Shown piece after piece: positions 24,240 to 36,454 of a DNA stretch of 64,000 nt (the first letter of the stretch is position 1; every line of letters starts with the position of its first letter). The notes beneath the pieces are model-generated. The model ran no database searches. It saw only the letters and a program-made list of their open reading frames with translations, and was not told where the DNA came from. Origin of the DNA: Gibbula magus (Eukaryota; Mollusca; Gastropoda; Trochida; Trochidae); NCBI GenBank assembly GCA_936450465.1, contig OW388302.1, forward strand, positions 11,929,530 through 11,993,529. The letters are read 5' to 3'. A program made the translations under genes and the position numbers.

Positions 24240-24545
24240 TATAATTATTTGCAAATTATTTTTTTCTCAGATTTGCCATTTATTATCAAAGATTATACAA
24301 TATTGTGTTATGTTAGAGGTTAAAACATCCTATTACACGACCCGACAGGCCGCATGTATAGAAAACGTTATCCGTATTGGTAGAAAATGGGGCGACGTAT
24401 AAAGGGAGCATTTTATGGAACTCTTCAGTGTGAGAGATAGATTTGTAGGTGTCATGCGATTGTGCATCTTCTGCACGCATCGGGCCATATATGCACTTTT
24501 AGAAAATGCAAATTGACCCTTGCGACAACGAAGGGATTTCAATTA
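24240..24545 (-). repeat. Probable family-2 MITE fragment
   Basis: AATATTGTGTTATGTTAGAGGTTAAAACATC and the segment to ~24540 resemble, on the other strand, the inner part of the copy at 25034-25500 (TTACCCTCTAACATAACAATATATTG). The terminal CGCTGTAGCACG blocks are absent. Confidence 0.45.
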
Positions 24546-25033
24546 TATGTAATTAAATGAAAGACAAATAAGAACACTCATTTATGGATAAATAACCTCA
24601 TTTATTCCAAATTAATTGTTCTTATTTCACTTCAAAGCTACAAAATACCACTCAAATAAGTAATATGTAATTAGATATACACCTCGTATCAGCAGTAGTT
24701 CTACTGTCGTTATAATGACGGCATGCTATAAATGACAATAAGGAAAACTTAACAACTGAGGTAGATTTTAAAATTCGTCACTTTGGGTTGTTAATTTACC
24801 CATATGGTAAATATACTTGTCAAAATAGGTTAGGTATATTGGAAGTTTAAGGAGTTTAAAACTGATATTCCAAAACAAAAATAGGGAAACCGCAATCATA
24901 TCATGTTTTGCAACAATGTAGAGATCTACCTGAACTAAATATAATCGTTCAGTGCAGAACTATACTGGATTGCATAACGCATGATGGCTCAATCAACTCT
25001 ACTTCTATAGATACCAATATTTAAAGTACTTAA

Positions 25034-25500
25034 AGGCGCTGTAGCACGTTTTCCTTGATGAAAAAATTGATATCACGAAAAGGTAAATAAGTCTTACCAA
25101 TGGCTAAATAATACTCTCGAATCAATAATGAGAGTTCTACAACGAATGTACATTTTTCGGTTAAGCCATGCGAGTCCATTTCCCTTCGAGTGGCCATCGG
25201 TTGTAGCGATACCTAAACACTCAAAGTAGAGTTTTGAATATTGAACGATGATAGAATGGTCAATTATCTTGCTGTCTGAACTCTCAAATGACCAAAAAAT
25301 CTACCTCTTACACTGAAGAGTTCCAAACTACTGCCGCATTATACGTTGCACCATTTTATTTCAATAGGGATAACTTTTTTCTATGGATGCAGGCTTATCG
25401 GATGGTGTAACGCGATGTCTTACCCTCTAACATAACAATATATTGTTTAAACTGAAAAGTATATGGCAAATTTGAGAAACAAAATACAGTCACAACGTCT
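25034..25500. mobile_element. TTAA-flanked MITE, family 2, copy C
   Basis: TTAA at 25030-25033 and 25501-25504. The left end AGGCGCTGTAGCACGTTTTC is intact; the right end (CAGTCACAACGTCT) is diverged. It shares internal sequence (AAGCCATGCGAGTCCATTTC) with copy B. Nested in the TA-flanked element. A short CATAT-type microsatellite follows at 25519-25550. Confidence 0.75.
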
Positions 25501-25603
25501 TTAAAGCTCTTTAACGGTCATATCATATCATATCATACTATCATATACTTATACATCATATCTTATACACAATAGTTTTGATGGGCATTCTAGAAAATGG
25601 GGT

Positions 25604-25718
25604 GATGAAGAATGACGAACAATTTGATGGATACACAACTTCTTTATTCTATGTCGAAACGTCGACTACATAGAATAAATAAGTTGGGTATCCATAAAAT
25701 TGTTCTTCATTCTTCATA
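25604..25718. repeat. ~115-bp imperfect palindrome around a GAAACGTC core
   Basis: ATGAAGAATGACGAACAATTT, GGATACACAACTT and TTATTCTATGT are mirrored by ACATAGAATAAATAAGTT, GGTATCC and AAATTGTTCTTCATTCTTCAT. The centre is CGAAACGTCG. AACTTCTTTATTC plus GAAACGTC recalls Penelope-type terminal repeats, here possibly as two inverted ends. Confidence 0.75.
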
Positions 25719-25916
25719 TACACGAGAGTTTACATACACTATACGCGTATACATGTGTTTAATACAATTGTGAAAAACGCTAAATGTGATAACGTGGTCC
25801 AGGTTTTATAGAAGTTATAGAGATAATAAGTTCTAAGTAGGAGATAATATTTTCTACGTAGGAGATAATATAGTATCACCATATTTTGTTCATCGTGACA
25901 TTAATACGCTTCCGTA

Positions 25917-27057
25917 CAATCCAACATGAGAAACGAAATTAATTGATCAATGCACATGGCATGTGTGTGCTAAGTTAGAGTTTCTTGTTTGTTCAACATA
26001 CTTGTGTATTATCTGTTCAAATCGTAGTGTAACGGCCGGAATTATTGTCCCAAGAAGTGCCAATTTCCTCTGTCACTTAATAATTATATTACTCTAAGGG
26101 ATGTACCTGGTGTGGTCAGTAATTAGTCTGGTCTGCAGCCAGGTTGGAACTTGGTAACCAGGGTTTCCATACATGTTACCTCAACTGACCAAAACTACAT
26201 GTATTGTCCTGTACCAATATCGTTTTGTCTGTATAGCAAGTTATTGTGTGTAAAGATAAAGGTAATACAAGATCCGAATCGAATTGTCAGTGTCAAAGAA
26301 CACTTGCATGTTGTTTCCTAAAATAACATCAACATATACGGGTGGCAGGTTTCCTCCCAAATAAACTCCGAATAAAATGTTGGCAATTGTCCTGGGTAGA
26401 AATTGGCCTTGGCTGCAGTTGTCCAGGTGCCAAGTTTATGTATATCACGCCAATATATATATAGATATAACTTACTTGTTACTTGTTCTCCTTACCAAGA
26501 CATAATCCTCTCACTCAAACTACCCTTGGTCTTTCGTAATAAGTACTGACCTTAGTGTGACCCCGTGCTTGTGGTCAGTGCATAGAGGTGTATTTTGACA
26601 AAACAATAGAGGTGACACTTTTAAAATTATTATGAATCTTAATTCCTTCTTCATTGTATGCACAACGTTTTTTGGTTCCTGAAACAGTAAATTTTGAAAA
26701 TATACTTGTTACTTCTTCTTTAGAATATAAATTGGTATTTTTTTTTTATATTGACATAACTTGACCAATGCGGATTATTAATTGTAAATTTGGTGTCAAG
26801 ATAATGGTTTATTAATTTATATGTTAATAATATTTAGAAAAAATATGTTGAATACATTGTAATGTAATACTTGTAATTTTGTGTATCTGATTACTTTGAC
26901 GGCCCCTTTAGCCAAACATGGAGAGTTTTCAAACCATATCCTGCGCCTTATGTTACAGAATTTTATCATTACTGTAAGTTTACAGTGGTATATAAACTCA
27001 CCCCAAATTTCATGCAAACATCTGAAGATCTCAAAAGTGTGTGTTGTAACTCAAACC
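25917..27057. other. Unassigned sequence
   Basis: No supported gene or repeat. Confidence 0.35.
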
Positions 27058-27061
27058 TTAA

Positions 27062-27551
27062 AGGTGCATCCATTGTGTTCCATAACATTTTATTTGGATG
27101 TAATACGTTCCAAATCACCACATGTGTTGTCTACAATACAAATAAATTCACTCAGCTTGTATTTTTATCCCCAATCGCCAAATATATCATAATTACTAGT
27201 TTCCAATTAAAATTGAGTAACCTCATTATTCACGTGCAGAAACCGAAACTGCACGCCTAATTTACATGCAAAGTAGTTATGTGACCTATTAAACATTATC
27301 AACTCAAACTTGTCTTCTTGACTGTTATAAATAAGATTCCTAAATTACGTTTGACTCATTGACGCGCGCCACATGCTGTACATTGTCCGGTTTTCGATCA
27401 GAAATCACTACCTTTACCTTCATATCGTCCATTTGCTAGGTCTACTATCATCAAAATGGTAGTTTTCGGTGACAGTGGGTACTTCTCGATCAAGTGACAA
27501 CATTTATAACGTTTGCAATATGTGACCCCCAACAACACAATGGATGTACCT
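27062..27551. mobile_element. TTAA-flanked MITE, family 1, copy A (490 bp)
   Basis: TTAA at 27058-27061 and 27552-27555. Ends are AGGTGCATCCATTGTGTT and AACACAATGGATGTACCT. The interior shares GACGCGCGCCACA and CATTGTCCGGTTTTCGATCA with the copies at 43794 and 46558. Open frames inside are not coding. Confidence 0.95.
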
Positions 27552-27555
27552 TTAA

Positions 27556-28840
27556 GAGAAGCTGTCATGACAGATTCGGGACAGAGGACCGGGGGCTTGG
27601 TGACGAGATAACGTTGTTGAAATCTTGTCTGTGCTTGTTTTATGTTCTACAATTATACAATGTCACAATCACTTAAATCTCCCGCCATGCTTTCTTAGAG
27701 AACGCTTATAGTTTCTCGACAGGGCATGTCTCCTTCTAACAAACAAAATAGTGAGCATGGCTCACTGATATCCCGAACTTTATGTGCAATATATTTTTAT
27801 CATAACAGCTCCATGAGATTAATACATTTGGGTTTTTTGTGTGTTGTGATTATCATTATAGCGGATGTTTTTGCAAAACTTGAAAATGATTGTCTGGATC
27901 GCTGTTCTGCTATACAGTGGACAATAATTTAGATCTGAGAATACCAATAAGAACAACATACAGAAATTCATAAAAAGTAGAGCCATTGACTCCGTAGCTC
28001 ATTGGGAATAGCATGATTCATTATCTAAGGTTAAAGACCCAGTGAGTGAATTGTTAAACATTGATACGAGATAGTTTGTATGCAATTATAACTGCTGGAA
28101 AATATATGTCGACACAATATTTATGCATTCTGGTGTTTTTGTTCATGTTATCAGTAAAATATAGCCATGTGCTGTGGTGTTATAGACACGAATAAAATAA
28201 ATAGAAATAAATAGATCTGATAAAGCATAATTTATAGCCATATTTTTTAGAACACAAAACTTTAAAACTGTCGACGAGTGTCAGTGCATGAGACCAACAT
28301 GACTTAACACAAAAAATAAAGAAAATGGATCACATGGTTGTCTAAAAAACAACATTCGTGCGATGATCTAGAATTCAACTACATTCCCCATATCATGACA
28401 AATGATACAAAACAGTACAATATGTCAGGAAAATTATCATTGTGAACCAGGTTTCTTGACACCACGACAACCATCCCATTGACAACTTCATCTGTCCTGA
28501 ATAATATTCCGTGTGAATATAAATCAGCATATCTCAAGCAATATCGGATGGGACTAGATAACATTGTAAGTGTAACAGAGTGTCACGCGATTTCCTTGTA
28601 ATTAGTTACATGCAAGCTGACTAGATCTGAAACATGTTTCCAATGTTCCAATTTCATTTTCTCATCGTGTAAAGACCGAGGGCCGCTAGTTATTGTCTAG
28701 TGGGAGAACGCTGGCTATATCCAAAGGGTTTCTGTTTTTAAAAGAAAGGATCCCCTTTACTGTCATTTAAATTTACATTTTGGGTTTCTTAAACTATCAA
28801 ACTGAATATATGAAAGTGGTAGATATATCACCACTTTTCT
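27556..28840. other. Unassigned sequence
   Basis: A piece near 27980-28015 (AGCCATTGACTCCGTAGCTC) resembles one near 41150-41190. Nothing else is recognised. Confidence 0.35.
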
Positions 28841-29660
28841 ACAAAATTTTGTTTCCTAATCTGGTTATTATACTGATTCTACTTGCACAATCTAGTTTCG
28901 TAATATTGTTGTTTAAATGATTCTACTAACATAATCTAGTTTCCTAATCTGATTATTTCAATGCTTCTACCCACAAAAATGTAGTTTCATAATCTGATTA
29001 TGGTATTGCTTCTACCAACACAATCGTGTTTCCTAATCTGATTATTTTGACGTTTCTACCAACACAATCGTGTTTCCTAATCTGATTATTTTGACGTTTC
29101 TACCAACACAATCGTGTTTCCTAATCTGGCAGTTTTAACGTTTCTACAAACACAATCGTGTTTCCTAATCTGATTACTTTGACGTTTCTACCAACACAAT
29201 CGTGTTCCCTAATCTGGCAGTTTAAACGTTTCTACCAACACAATCGTGTTTCCTAATCTGGCAGTTTTAACGTTTCTACCAACACAATCGTGTTTCCTAA
29301 TCTGGCAGTTTTAACGTTTCTACCAACACAATCGTGTTTCTTAATCTGATTATTTTAACGTTTCTACAAACACAATCGTGTTTCCTAATCTGATTATTTT
29401 AACGTTTCTACCAACACAATCGTGTTTCCTAATCTGGCAGTTTTAACGTTTCTACAAACACAATCGTGTTTCCTAATCTGATTATTTTAACGTTTCTACA
29501 AACACAATCGTGTTTCCTAATCTGATTATTTTAACGTTTCTACCAACACAATCGTGTTTCCTAATCTGGCAGTTTTAACGTTTCTACCAACACAATCATG
29601 TTTCCAAATCTGGTTGCTTTAACGTTTCTACTGGCACAATCTTGTTTCTTAATGTGGTAA
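28841..29660. repeat. 44-bp minisatellite, about 18 copies
   Basis: The unit contains AACGTTTCTACCAACACAAT, CGTGTTTCCTAATCTG and then either ATTATTTT or GCAGTTTT. Adjacent central units are 44 bp apart. Edge units are diverged and the centre is nearly uniform. Confidence 0.95.
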
Positions 29661-31150
29661 TTTTTCTACCACAAGAGCTTGTATTGTCCAGCCCCTTATA
29701 CTATGAAGGACACTGTAATTGTTGTACCTTGCAGTTGACAGTTTTCATCGAGGACAGTCCCTGATAGTCCCTGATAGGCTCAAATTGCCCTAAGACATCA
29801 TTTCGTTTCCAAAAGTATACCAATGCCAAGGTAATTCAATATGGAAGACCACTACCAAAGGAAACACACTTCTGATTATCAAAAATCCATGTTTGTGTAT
29901 AAAGAATATGGTTTTATAGACCAATCAATACTAAGCTTACCCTTCTTACATAATAAACATATTTAACATCCTAAATTGTACCTTAAATAATCGAATGGAT
30001 CGAGAATTGTTGCTTAGCATGTTTGTGTTCAAGTGTAAATTAAATAACAATGCAAGCCAAAAAAAATAGATCTGATTTACCTTATTCCAAGTCTATGCTC
30101 TTTGTTGTGACAATCAGGAAGACACAATGTCGCACATGTATCCACCAAATACAGACCGGGTAGAATTCGACAGGACACGTATCTCACACATTACAGGACA
30201 GGTAGAATTGGGACGAGTGCAGGCCTCACTGCACACTTCACAGCCTGCATGTGAGAGCTGATAAGGGGTACACAGTCTAGCTTGTGCAGGTAATATGATA
30301 CAGGTATCAACTGTAACTTAACAATGTCATGTACTCTTTGGACCATTAGTTTTTACGTAAATATGGAGTTATACAGGTAGATTTACATTTACAGTGTTAA
30401 GATGTTTATTATGTACATGTATATGATAGATGCATAATGAAAATAGCAACAGTGGACGAGAGTACATAAGTTAATCAAGCAGTAAGTTGTACAATAAATC
30501 TGACATTAACTACACCTAGACAGCTTATATGAGAGTTAATATCCACATCATAGTGTAGATCGTTTATCTTATTTCGGTCTTATACACATGTAGCGAAGAT
30601 AGATTAATGGATTCATTGAGACTATTTCATTGTCTCTTCTATCTCACCGGGTGGCGTGAGAAAGTGATATTGTTCTCAACTGGCACAAACTTATACCAGT
30701 TTTTCTTCCACTTTTCAAACCGTTTATAAGTCACACAGCCAAAATGATAATGAAAACTATTTCTTAAACATTGATATTTTGGTTTTGCAACACATAGTTC
30801 AGTTACGTGACTCAGGCCTGCAAGCAGTGTTTATATGGTTGTTAACAATCACTAAGTCCTATCACTCAACACAGTCATAAAAGCCGCCGTGACAGGATTC
30901 ACCACTGCAATAACTCACATGTACTATCTTTATTGTCTGCCTACACGGTCATTTTGACTGATTTGGTAGATATTTAAAACCGCTCCTGTCGAATAGCAGA
31001 CAGACAGACAGATATTGTATAATAGTCTCAACTCATTACAATGGATCCATACATATACATTCAACTATGACATATATTAACATTCCAATAAGACCCATAT
31101 CACAAAAGTTAAAGATGATGTATAAAAAGTAACGAGCAACCAGGGTTATG
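29661..31150. other. Unassigned sequence
   Basis: No supported gene or repeat, apart from a short CAGACAGACAGACA run near 31000. Confidence 0.35.
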
Positions 31151-31420
31151 AGAGACTTGAAAAAATAAAATAACAAAATAAATTAAAAGTAAATAGAAAT
31201 CCTAAATATTTATAACTATTCACACTTTTCGTTTGTTCGCCATTGAAAAACAACCACCATTCTTTGATTATCTACCAGCTTTCCTAACTACAAGTACATT
31301 TGTCCATATTCACAATTAATCACCATTTTCCGTATAAAAGGCTAACATATTTAGTTGGCATTGAAGACTACATTGTGTGTCTGAAACTAGAATGACATCG
31401 TCAGCAAAAAGCAACATTGA

Positions 31421-31645
31421 AGGGGCAAGAGCACGTTTTTTTACTCAAATAAGTCGATGAAATGTATTTGAAAAATAATTTCACCGATAGTAGAACATCC
31501 TCCTCTCCTCGGAAAATCAAGTTTAAAATGAGTGTACATGGCTCAGTAAAGCCATGGGAATCGTTTCGTCATTCGAAATAATAAAATGTGTTCTCAATAA
31601 AATGACCGCCATGCAATTTATACTTTATATGCAACACTGTTACTT

Positions 31646-31715
<70 letters not shown>

Positions 31716-31829
31716 AAATTGGTAGTAATACATGTAAGATGTTTTACCCTAAAAAGTAAATTTACTACTACTATAATAAATAGAACATTTGAAAAAATAA
31801 AATTTTGCAAAAAACGTGCTACAGCCCCT
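31421..31829. mobile_element. TTAA-type MITE, family 2, copy D, inside the LINE remnant
   Basis: Flanked by TTGA (31417-31420, one substitution from TTAA) and TTAA (31830-31833). Ends are AGGGGCAAGAGCACGTTTTT and AAACGTGCTACAGCCCCT. Interior ACTCAAATAAGTCGATGAAA matches copy A. LINE RT sequence continues on both sides. Confidence 0.85.
31645..31715. repeat. (TAC)n microsatellite within the MITE
   Basis: About 23 uninterrupted ACT/TAC triplets. Copy A has no such run at the matching place, so this is a local expansion. It gives a false poly-Tyr open frame. Confidence 0.95.
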
Positions 31830-32724
31830 TTAACATTTGAATCATATCAGGGAACATTTGAATGCCGTGTTTTACATTTTGTAGTATTTCTATCGAAAGT
31901 TCATTAATGAACAATGAGAAAAACATAGGACCTAATATATACCTTTGTCCTAGCCACATGGGCAGTCAAAATAGACTGTTGTATTTGAATTGAACCGCAC
32001 ACACGACTTATCTTATATGTTAATGCCTGTTAATTGATAACAATTTCCATAACTTATTATCAACAGAATCAAATGCTTTCTTAAGTCTATAAAAGCAACA
32101 TATAATGTTCTCCTTTTCTTACCTAAACACTTTTCAATGTGTATAATGTAACAATATGGATTACAGTGGAATAACCTCTTCTAAATACAGCTTGATTTTC
32201 AGATACTTTGTTGTTAACATGTGCCCATTGCCTTAGGCGTTCATTTAATATGCTTGTGTAGATCTTACTTACATGCTCAGTAGAGATTTACCTCTTTAAT
32301 TACCTTTGTTCTGTATATTAACTTTTTTATGCATAGGGATAATGATCATTTGCAAGCAACTATGCATTATCATCTACTTCAACCTCCGGTCTGTCAAACA
32401 TAGATTTGAAATGATTATACCATGTTTCACAAGATATCTCCGCTTTAGGAGTCATTTTACACGTAATACATCGTAATTCTTTCCAGTATAATTTCGAACT
32501 TGTTCTAGATTCATACAACTTCCTTGCCTTACACTGTTGCGCCTATTTTCTACACAGTCTACATTTACTTCTATATCTTATTCTTAGTGAACAAAGTGTT
32601 TGTCTCATGCGAAATATATAATTTCCATAATACCCGTTTCCTGACAGTGTTCAAGACAAATACAAAATTGTTCCTATGGCAGGATACTAAAAGGACGTTC
32701 TACAAGTTCATAATTCATTTTTAA

Positions 32725-33046
32725 GGTGAGGTGAGGTGAGGTGAGTTGGGGTTTAACACCGCTTTCAAAAGTATTTCAATAATATCGCGGCTGCTAGTAT
32801 TATGGCAGGGAGAAAGCCCGCAATGCCATGTGGCTATGCACTGCGGTGAAACCTGCGAGCATCGGCTGGAACTAGCGAACCATGGGTGGTACTGCACTGA
32901 AATTCAGTGTAGCATTGCACCCAAACCTTACAGCGTGTATAACAGTTCTTTATTGCAGACACAGTTGCCGTGCCCCTTGCGGGATTCGAACCTCGGACCT
33001 CTTCATCCGAAGCCGAACGCGCTAACCACTGCGCTATCCCACCCCC
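32725..33046 (-). mobile_element. Full-length tRNA-derived SINE with 11-bp target duplication
   Basis: TTCATTTTTAA occurs at 32714-32724 and 33047-33057. The minus strand starts GGGGGTGGGATAGCGCAGTG (A-box-like TAGCGCAGTGG) and has a B-box-like GGTTCGAATCCC, then a body and a CACCT-repeat tail. It is 322 bp long. Both target duplications are identical, so the insertion is fairly young. Confidence 0.9.
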
Positions 33047-33057
33047 TTCATTTTTAA

Positions 33058-34276
33058 TTTTCAGTGACCAATTTGCTCATTTGTAATATGACAATCCAAT
33101 ATCTAATTTAAAGCAACTTCAAGTAGATCTTATATATCTATCTATGATATAATGACCAATTAAAGATTACTGCTCATCTAATTACTTATAATTAATTCAT
33201 AATTAATACATGCTTACTTTTTTATAAACAAACCAAGGAGGTGCATGTAAGCCAACTTATGATCTGTAAGTCTGTAAAATAAGTCTCGAGTCATCTGTAC
33301 AATGGAAATCATGATTCGGTTAGACAGATGTGTAAAGCAAAGTTGTTAATATAAAACTACTTGCACCATGCAGATTAAATTAGTCAAACATTTATGTGCT
33401 GAAGAAATCAGTATTGTAATTGAACATGTAAACAAAGTGTGTACATTGATTATGTTTGGCATAACGTTAACTGCCTCTAAACAAAGAAGGCTTAGATACA
33501 ATATATTCATACATTAGCCCCGAATGTAACTCATCTTAGAGGCACTGAGTCATGACTAAACACACTTATTTGTCTGTCGTCTATATATAACACTCTCCAA
33601 TGAATGTCTTAATGCAACAAGTTTTAGCTTCAGACATCAAGTTGAATTGTTTATCAACAGATGGAACAACCGGTATCTACTTGTCCAGTAATTTGTTTTA
33701 CATCACATATGCTAGTTCCTCGTTGTTATTACTAAATGCGAATGCTGTTATTTCTTAATATTTTGCCATCAGGGAAAAGAGAAAATCAATGAGTGTTATC
33801 ACCTTCAACATATTTCATGTATATAGGTACGATTACAATCTAAAATCAAAGAACACATAAGTGCCAAGTTTGAAGTACATTAAATCTACTCCGGATTGTA
33901 TTTATGTAGTTAGAAAGAATCTTTCACATCCACCTTCTCGCTGTAAGGAACAAAGATTATTAAAACTAATGATTGATTGATTAAACATTTATATTCGACT
34001 TGTGTTTGTGTGTTTCATACAGAATAGCTGTTTAAAATACCTCGTGAAAATGGATATTCGACATGATGTCTCTCTGTGATTCATCCTTTGATGGTTTTCA
34101 ATCATTTCATGTTGCTTTGTATTCGAATATGGACAAAAGACGTAATACATTTAGTGTTTGTTAATATATGCCACCTTTGTGTTCACATTCTAAGGTAGTG
34201 TTTGTTTCACAAAATATCATATTTGAAGTAAAAGTTATAAATGTGTCTTAAGGTTTGTCATACGAATCGAATGGTA
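33058..34276. other. Unassigned sequence
   Basis: No supported gene or repeat. Confidence 0.35.
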
Positions 34277-34740
34277 AGAAACAACCAAAACCCAATAGTG
34301 CTAAATAGTGTAACTAAGAAACAGCTCAAACTCAACACTACTAAACGGTGTAACTAAGAAACAACTCAAACTCAACACTGTTAAATAGTGTAACTTAATA
34401 ACAACTCAAACTCAACACTGTTCAACATTATAACTTAGAAACAGCTCATACTCAACACTGTTAAACAGTGTAACTAAGAAACAGTTCAAACTCAACACTG
34501 TTAAATAGTGTAACTTAGAAACAACTCAAACTCAACATTGTTAAATAGTGCAACTAAGTAACAGCTCAAACTCAACACTGTTAAACAGTGTAACTAAGAA
34601 ACAGCTCAAACTCAACACTGTTAAACAGTGTAACTTAGAAACAACTCAAACTCAACACTGTTAAATAGTGTAACTAAGAAACAGCTCAAATTCAACAGTG
34701 TTTAATAGTGTAACTAAGAGAATCAAACTCAACATTGTAA
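34277..34740. repeat. 40-bp minisatellite, about 11-12 copies, hairpin in most units
   Basis: The unit is AACTCAAACTCAACACTG joined to TTAAACAGTGTAACTAAGAA and a short link. CACTGTT-A-AACAGTG is a perfect 7-bp inverted repeat in several units. Confidence 0.95.
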
Positions 34741-34999
34741 TAATTCCGACAGGGTGAACCTCATTTGAAATACACAAATAGAGGAAAAACGAAAGCAGTT
34801 ACTGTTGTTTTTAAGAAAAGTGGAAACATTCTTGATTAGAAACATTGTTTTATAACACTAATTTATACAGACGTGAGCTCAAACATTGACAGATTCAATA
34901 TGTGTTTATGTAAATACGCAATCGCTAGGTTAAATGTCCAGTAATACCTTTTAAAAGATATCTGATAAGCTCACTACTGATGGATTTATCTGAAATATC

Positions 35000-35130
35000 G
35001 GGATTAAAACAACATGACAACATTGATCAAGTTATATAATATTGAGATTAAAACAACATGACAGCATTGAACAAGTTATATAATATTGAGATTAAAACAA
35101 CATGACAGCATTGAACAAGTTATACACTAT
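35000..35130. repeat. 44-bp direct repeat, three copies
   Basis: ATTAAAACAACATGACA(A/G)CATTGA(T/A)CAAGTTATA recurs at 44-bp spacing. Confidence 0.9.
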
Positions 35131-36171
35131 ATTCAAACATCATGAACAACCCGGAGATCCTGACACGACAAGACAGGACGTGTGGTAGATCTCTGTGAAA
35201 TGAAAATACCCCAAACGACCTCAGCCACGAGGGTTCCTCTTTAGAAACCCGGGTTGTGTTGTGTCCTACAATGATACAATAAACATCCACCTGTAGGTCT
35301 CTCGTGAATCTTTCCCAGGGAACACCGACAGGTTCTTAGCGAAACAAATACATATAAGGTATGCATATGAACATTTCCCGGCAATGCAAATACGTTAAAG
35401 GTATACAATAGCTAGTCGAACCAGTTCCAAGATTCTCTGGGAACACTTTCGATTCTTTGAAAGAAATAATTATAAGGTCAGTTCTGAATATTAAACACTT
35501 GAGAAGCCCAGCTTTTACTATCATATATATACACAGATAATTCGATATGGGAGTCCAAGTGAAACCAATCGTAAAGACGATTTTGAGTGACTGCACATCT
35601 CTTAAGGGGACACCGTGTCGAGGATGAAAATGAGATCACATTTATAGACTTATGCTGATTAACGTGTTTGCTAGCGAGTTACGCTTCGCTTCACTGTTTA
35701 CATGCAGTAGTTTGTATTACTGATTACTTCAATTGTCTGACATTCGGGGTCTGTGACTTATTTGAGCGGAGAAACGTGCTACCGCCTCTTTAATATTACT
35801 TTTTTTAAATAATCAACTACAACAGTTTTCTCCCTATCAACGGTTCAATATAAATTCGACATTTTTGGGGGTTATAATTCAGAAACATATCTATCAACAT
35901 CAGTTATTTGACAGATTTATGTCAGTTTTACTTGAGTGGGTGAGTTATTGTGTAACGCTGCTTCGGCATTATTGCAGCCATTAACGGCGATAGTTTTACT
36001 TGATCAAGTTAACATAAAGCAATGTGAAAGCTACGCTAAAGAAAACATAATGTTGGGGATATTCGGTTTTCAATTTCACAAATCACAAACGATAAATGCA
36101 TGTTAAACAATAAAGTGTGTTAAAACTGACTAAGTCCACACCTAATTTAAGCGCCTTGAAGTGGAACATGT
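35131..36171. other. Unassigned, with a degenerate family-2 MITE end near 35604-35789
   Basis: GACTTATTTGAGCGGAGAAA then CGTGCTACCGCCTCT before TTAA (35790-35793) matches the reverse complement of the family-2 left end. TTAA near 35603 may be the other edge. Internal sequence is not clearly related. Confidence 0.4.
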
Positions 36172-36330
36172 ATATGTATCAAACAGAAATTAGACAAAAC
36201 ATATCACCATCGTGTATACATGTATATGTATCAAACAGAAGTTAGACAACACATATCAGCATCGTGTATACATGTTTATGAGACCACCTACAAACACACA
36301 CTATTAACTATTAACTATTAACTATTAACG
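36172..36330. repeat. ~52-bp direct duplication and a CTATTAA heptamer run
   Basis: ATGTATCAAACAGAA(A/G)TTAGACAA...CATCGTGTATACATG occurs twice. ACTATTA is repeated about four times at 36300-36329. Confidence 0.85.
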
Positions 36331-36454
36331 ATGTTTTTGAAAAGTGTACCTATATTTGAAAACAATTAAAGTAGATAATGAAAGATCAAATCACCTTGTA
36401 TTAATTAACATCTATTTGGTTTAATGTTTGTTAAGGATTCAGCCATTAGTTTTT

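Larger units (their letters stand above)
23936..25914. mobile_element. TA-flanked inverted-repeat element, ~1.98 kb
   Basis: TA at 23934-23935 and 25915-25916 brackets ends that match as inverted repeats over about 110-130 bp: CGGAAGCGTATTAGTGTCAT on the left, TGACATTAATACGCTTCCG on the right. The subterminal zones of both arms hold the palindrome CCTACGTAGGA or variants. No transposase is seen; the longest frame is ~69 codons. A TA target and long TIRs suit a non-autonomous Tc1/mariner-type or foldback-type element. Family-2 TTAA MITE sequence is nested within it. Confidence 0.7.
31160..32500 (-). pseudogene. Non-LTR retrotransposon reverse transcriptase remnant
   Basis: Minus-strand translation in shifting frames gives, in order: KIYTSILNERLRQWAHVNN (about 32215-32270), SENQAVFRRGYSTVIHI, KKAFDSVDNKLWKLL (about 32040-32090), LGPMFFSLFINEL, then after an inserted MITE LLFADDVILVSD (FADD at 31397-31408) and TENGD...TNVLVVRKAGR...SMANKRKV down to about 31180. 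These are the RT palm motifs of a jockey/CR1/I-type LINE; FADD is the catalytic box. Many stops and frameshifts, no endonuclease domain visible. The clade is not settled. Confidence 0.75.

Noticed and set aside
26881..27260. Two overlapping + strand frames near 27 kb
   Set aside because: They lie across the end of a TTAA MITE whose other copies do not keep the frames open.
31554..31907. Protein with a long poly-Tyr run
   Set aside because: It is a (TAC)n microsatellite inside a MITE.
32980..33046. tRNA gene on the minus strand
   Set aside because: The A- and B-box sequence is the head of a 322-bp SINE with its own target duplication; the same applies at 61140-61212.
28841..34740. CRISPR-like arrays of 40-44-bp direct repeats
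   Set aside because: Units abut with no unique spacers, and the DNA is clearly eukaryotic.
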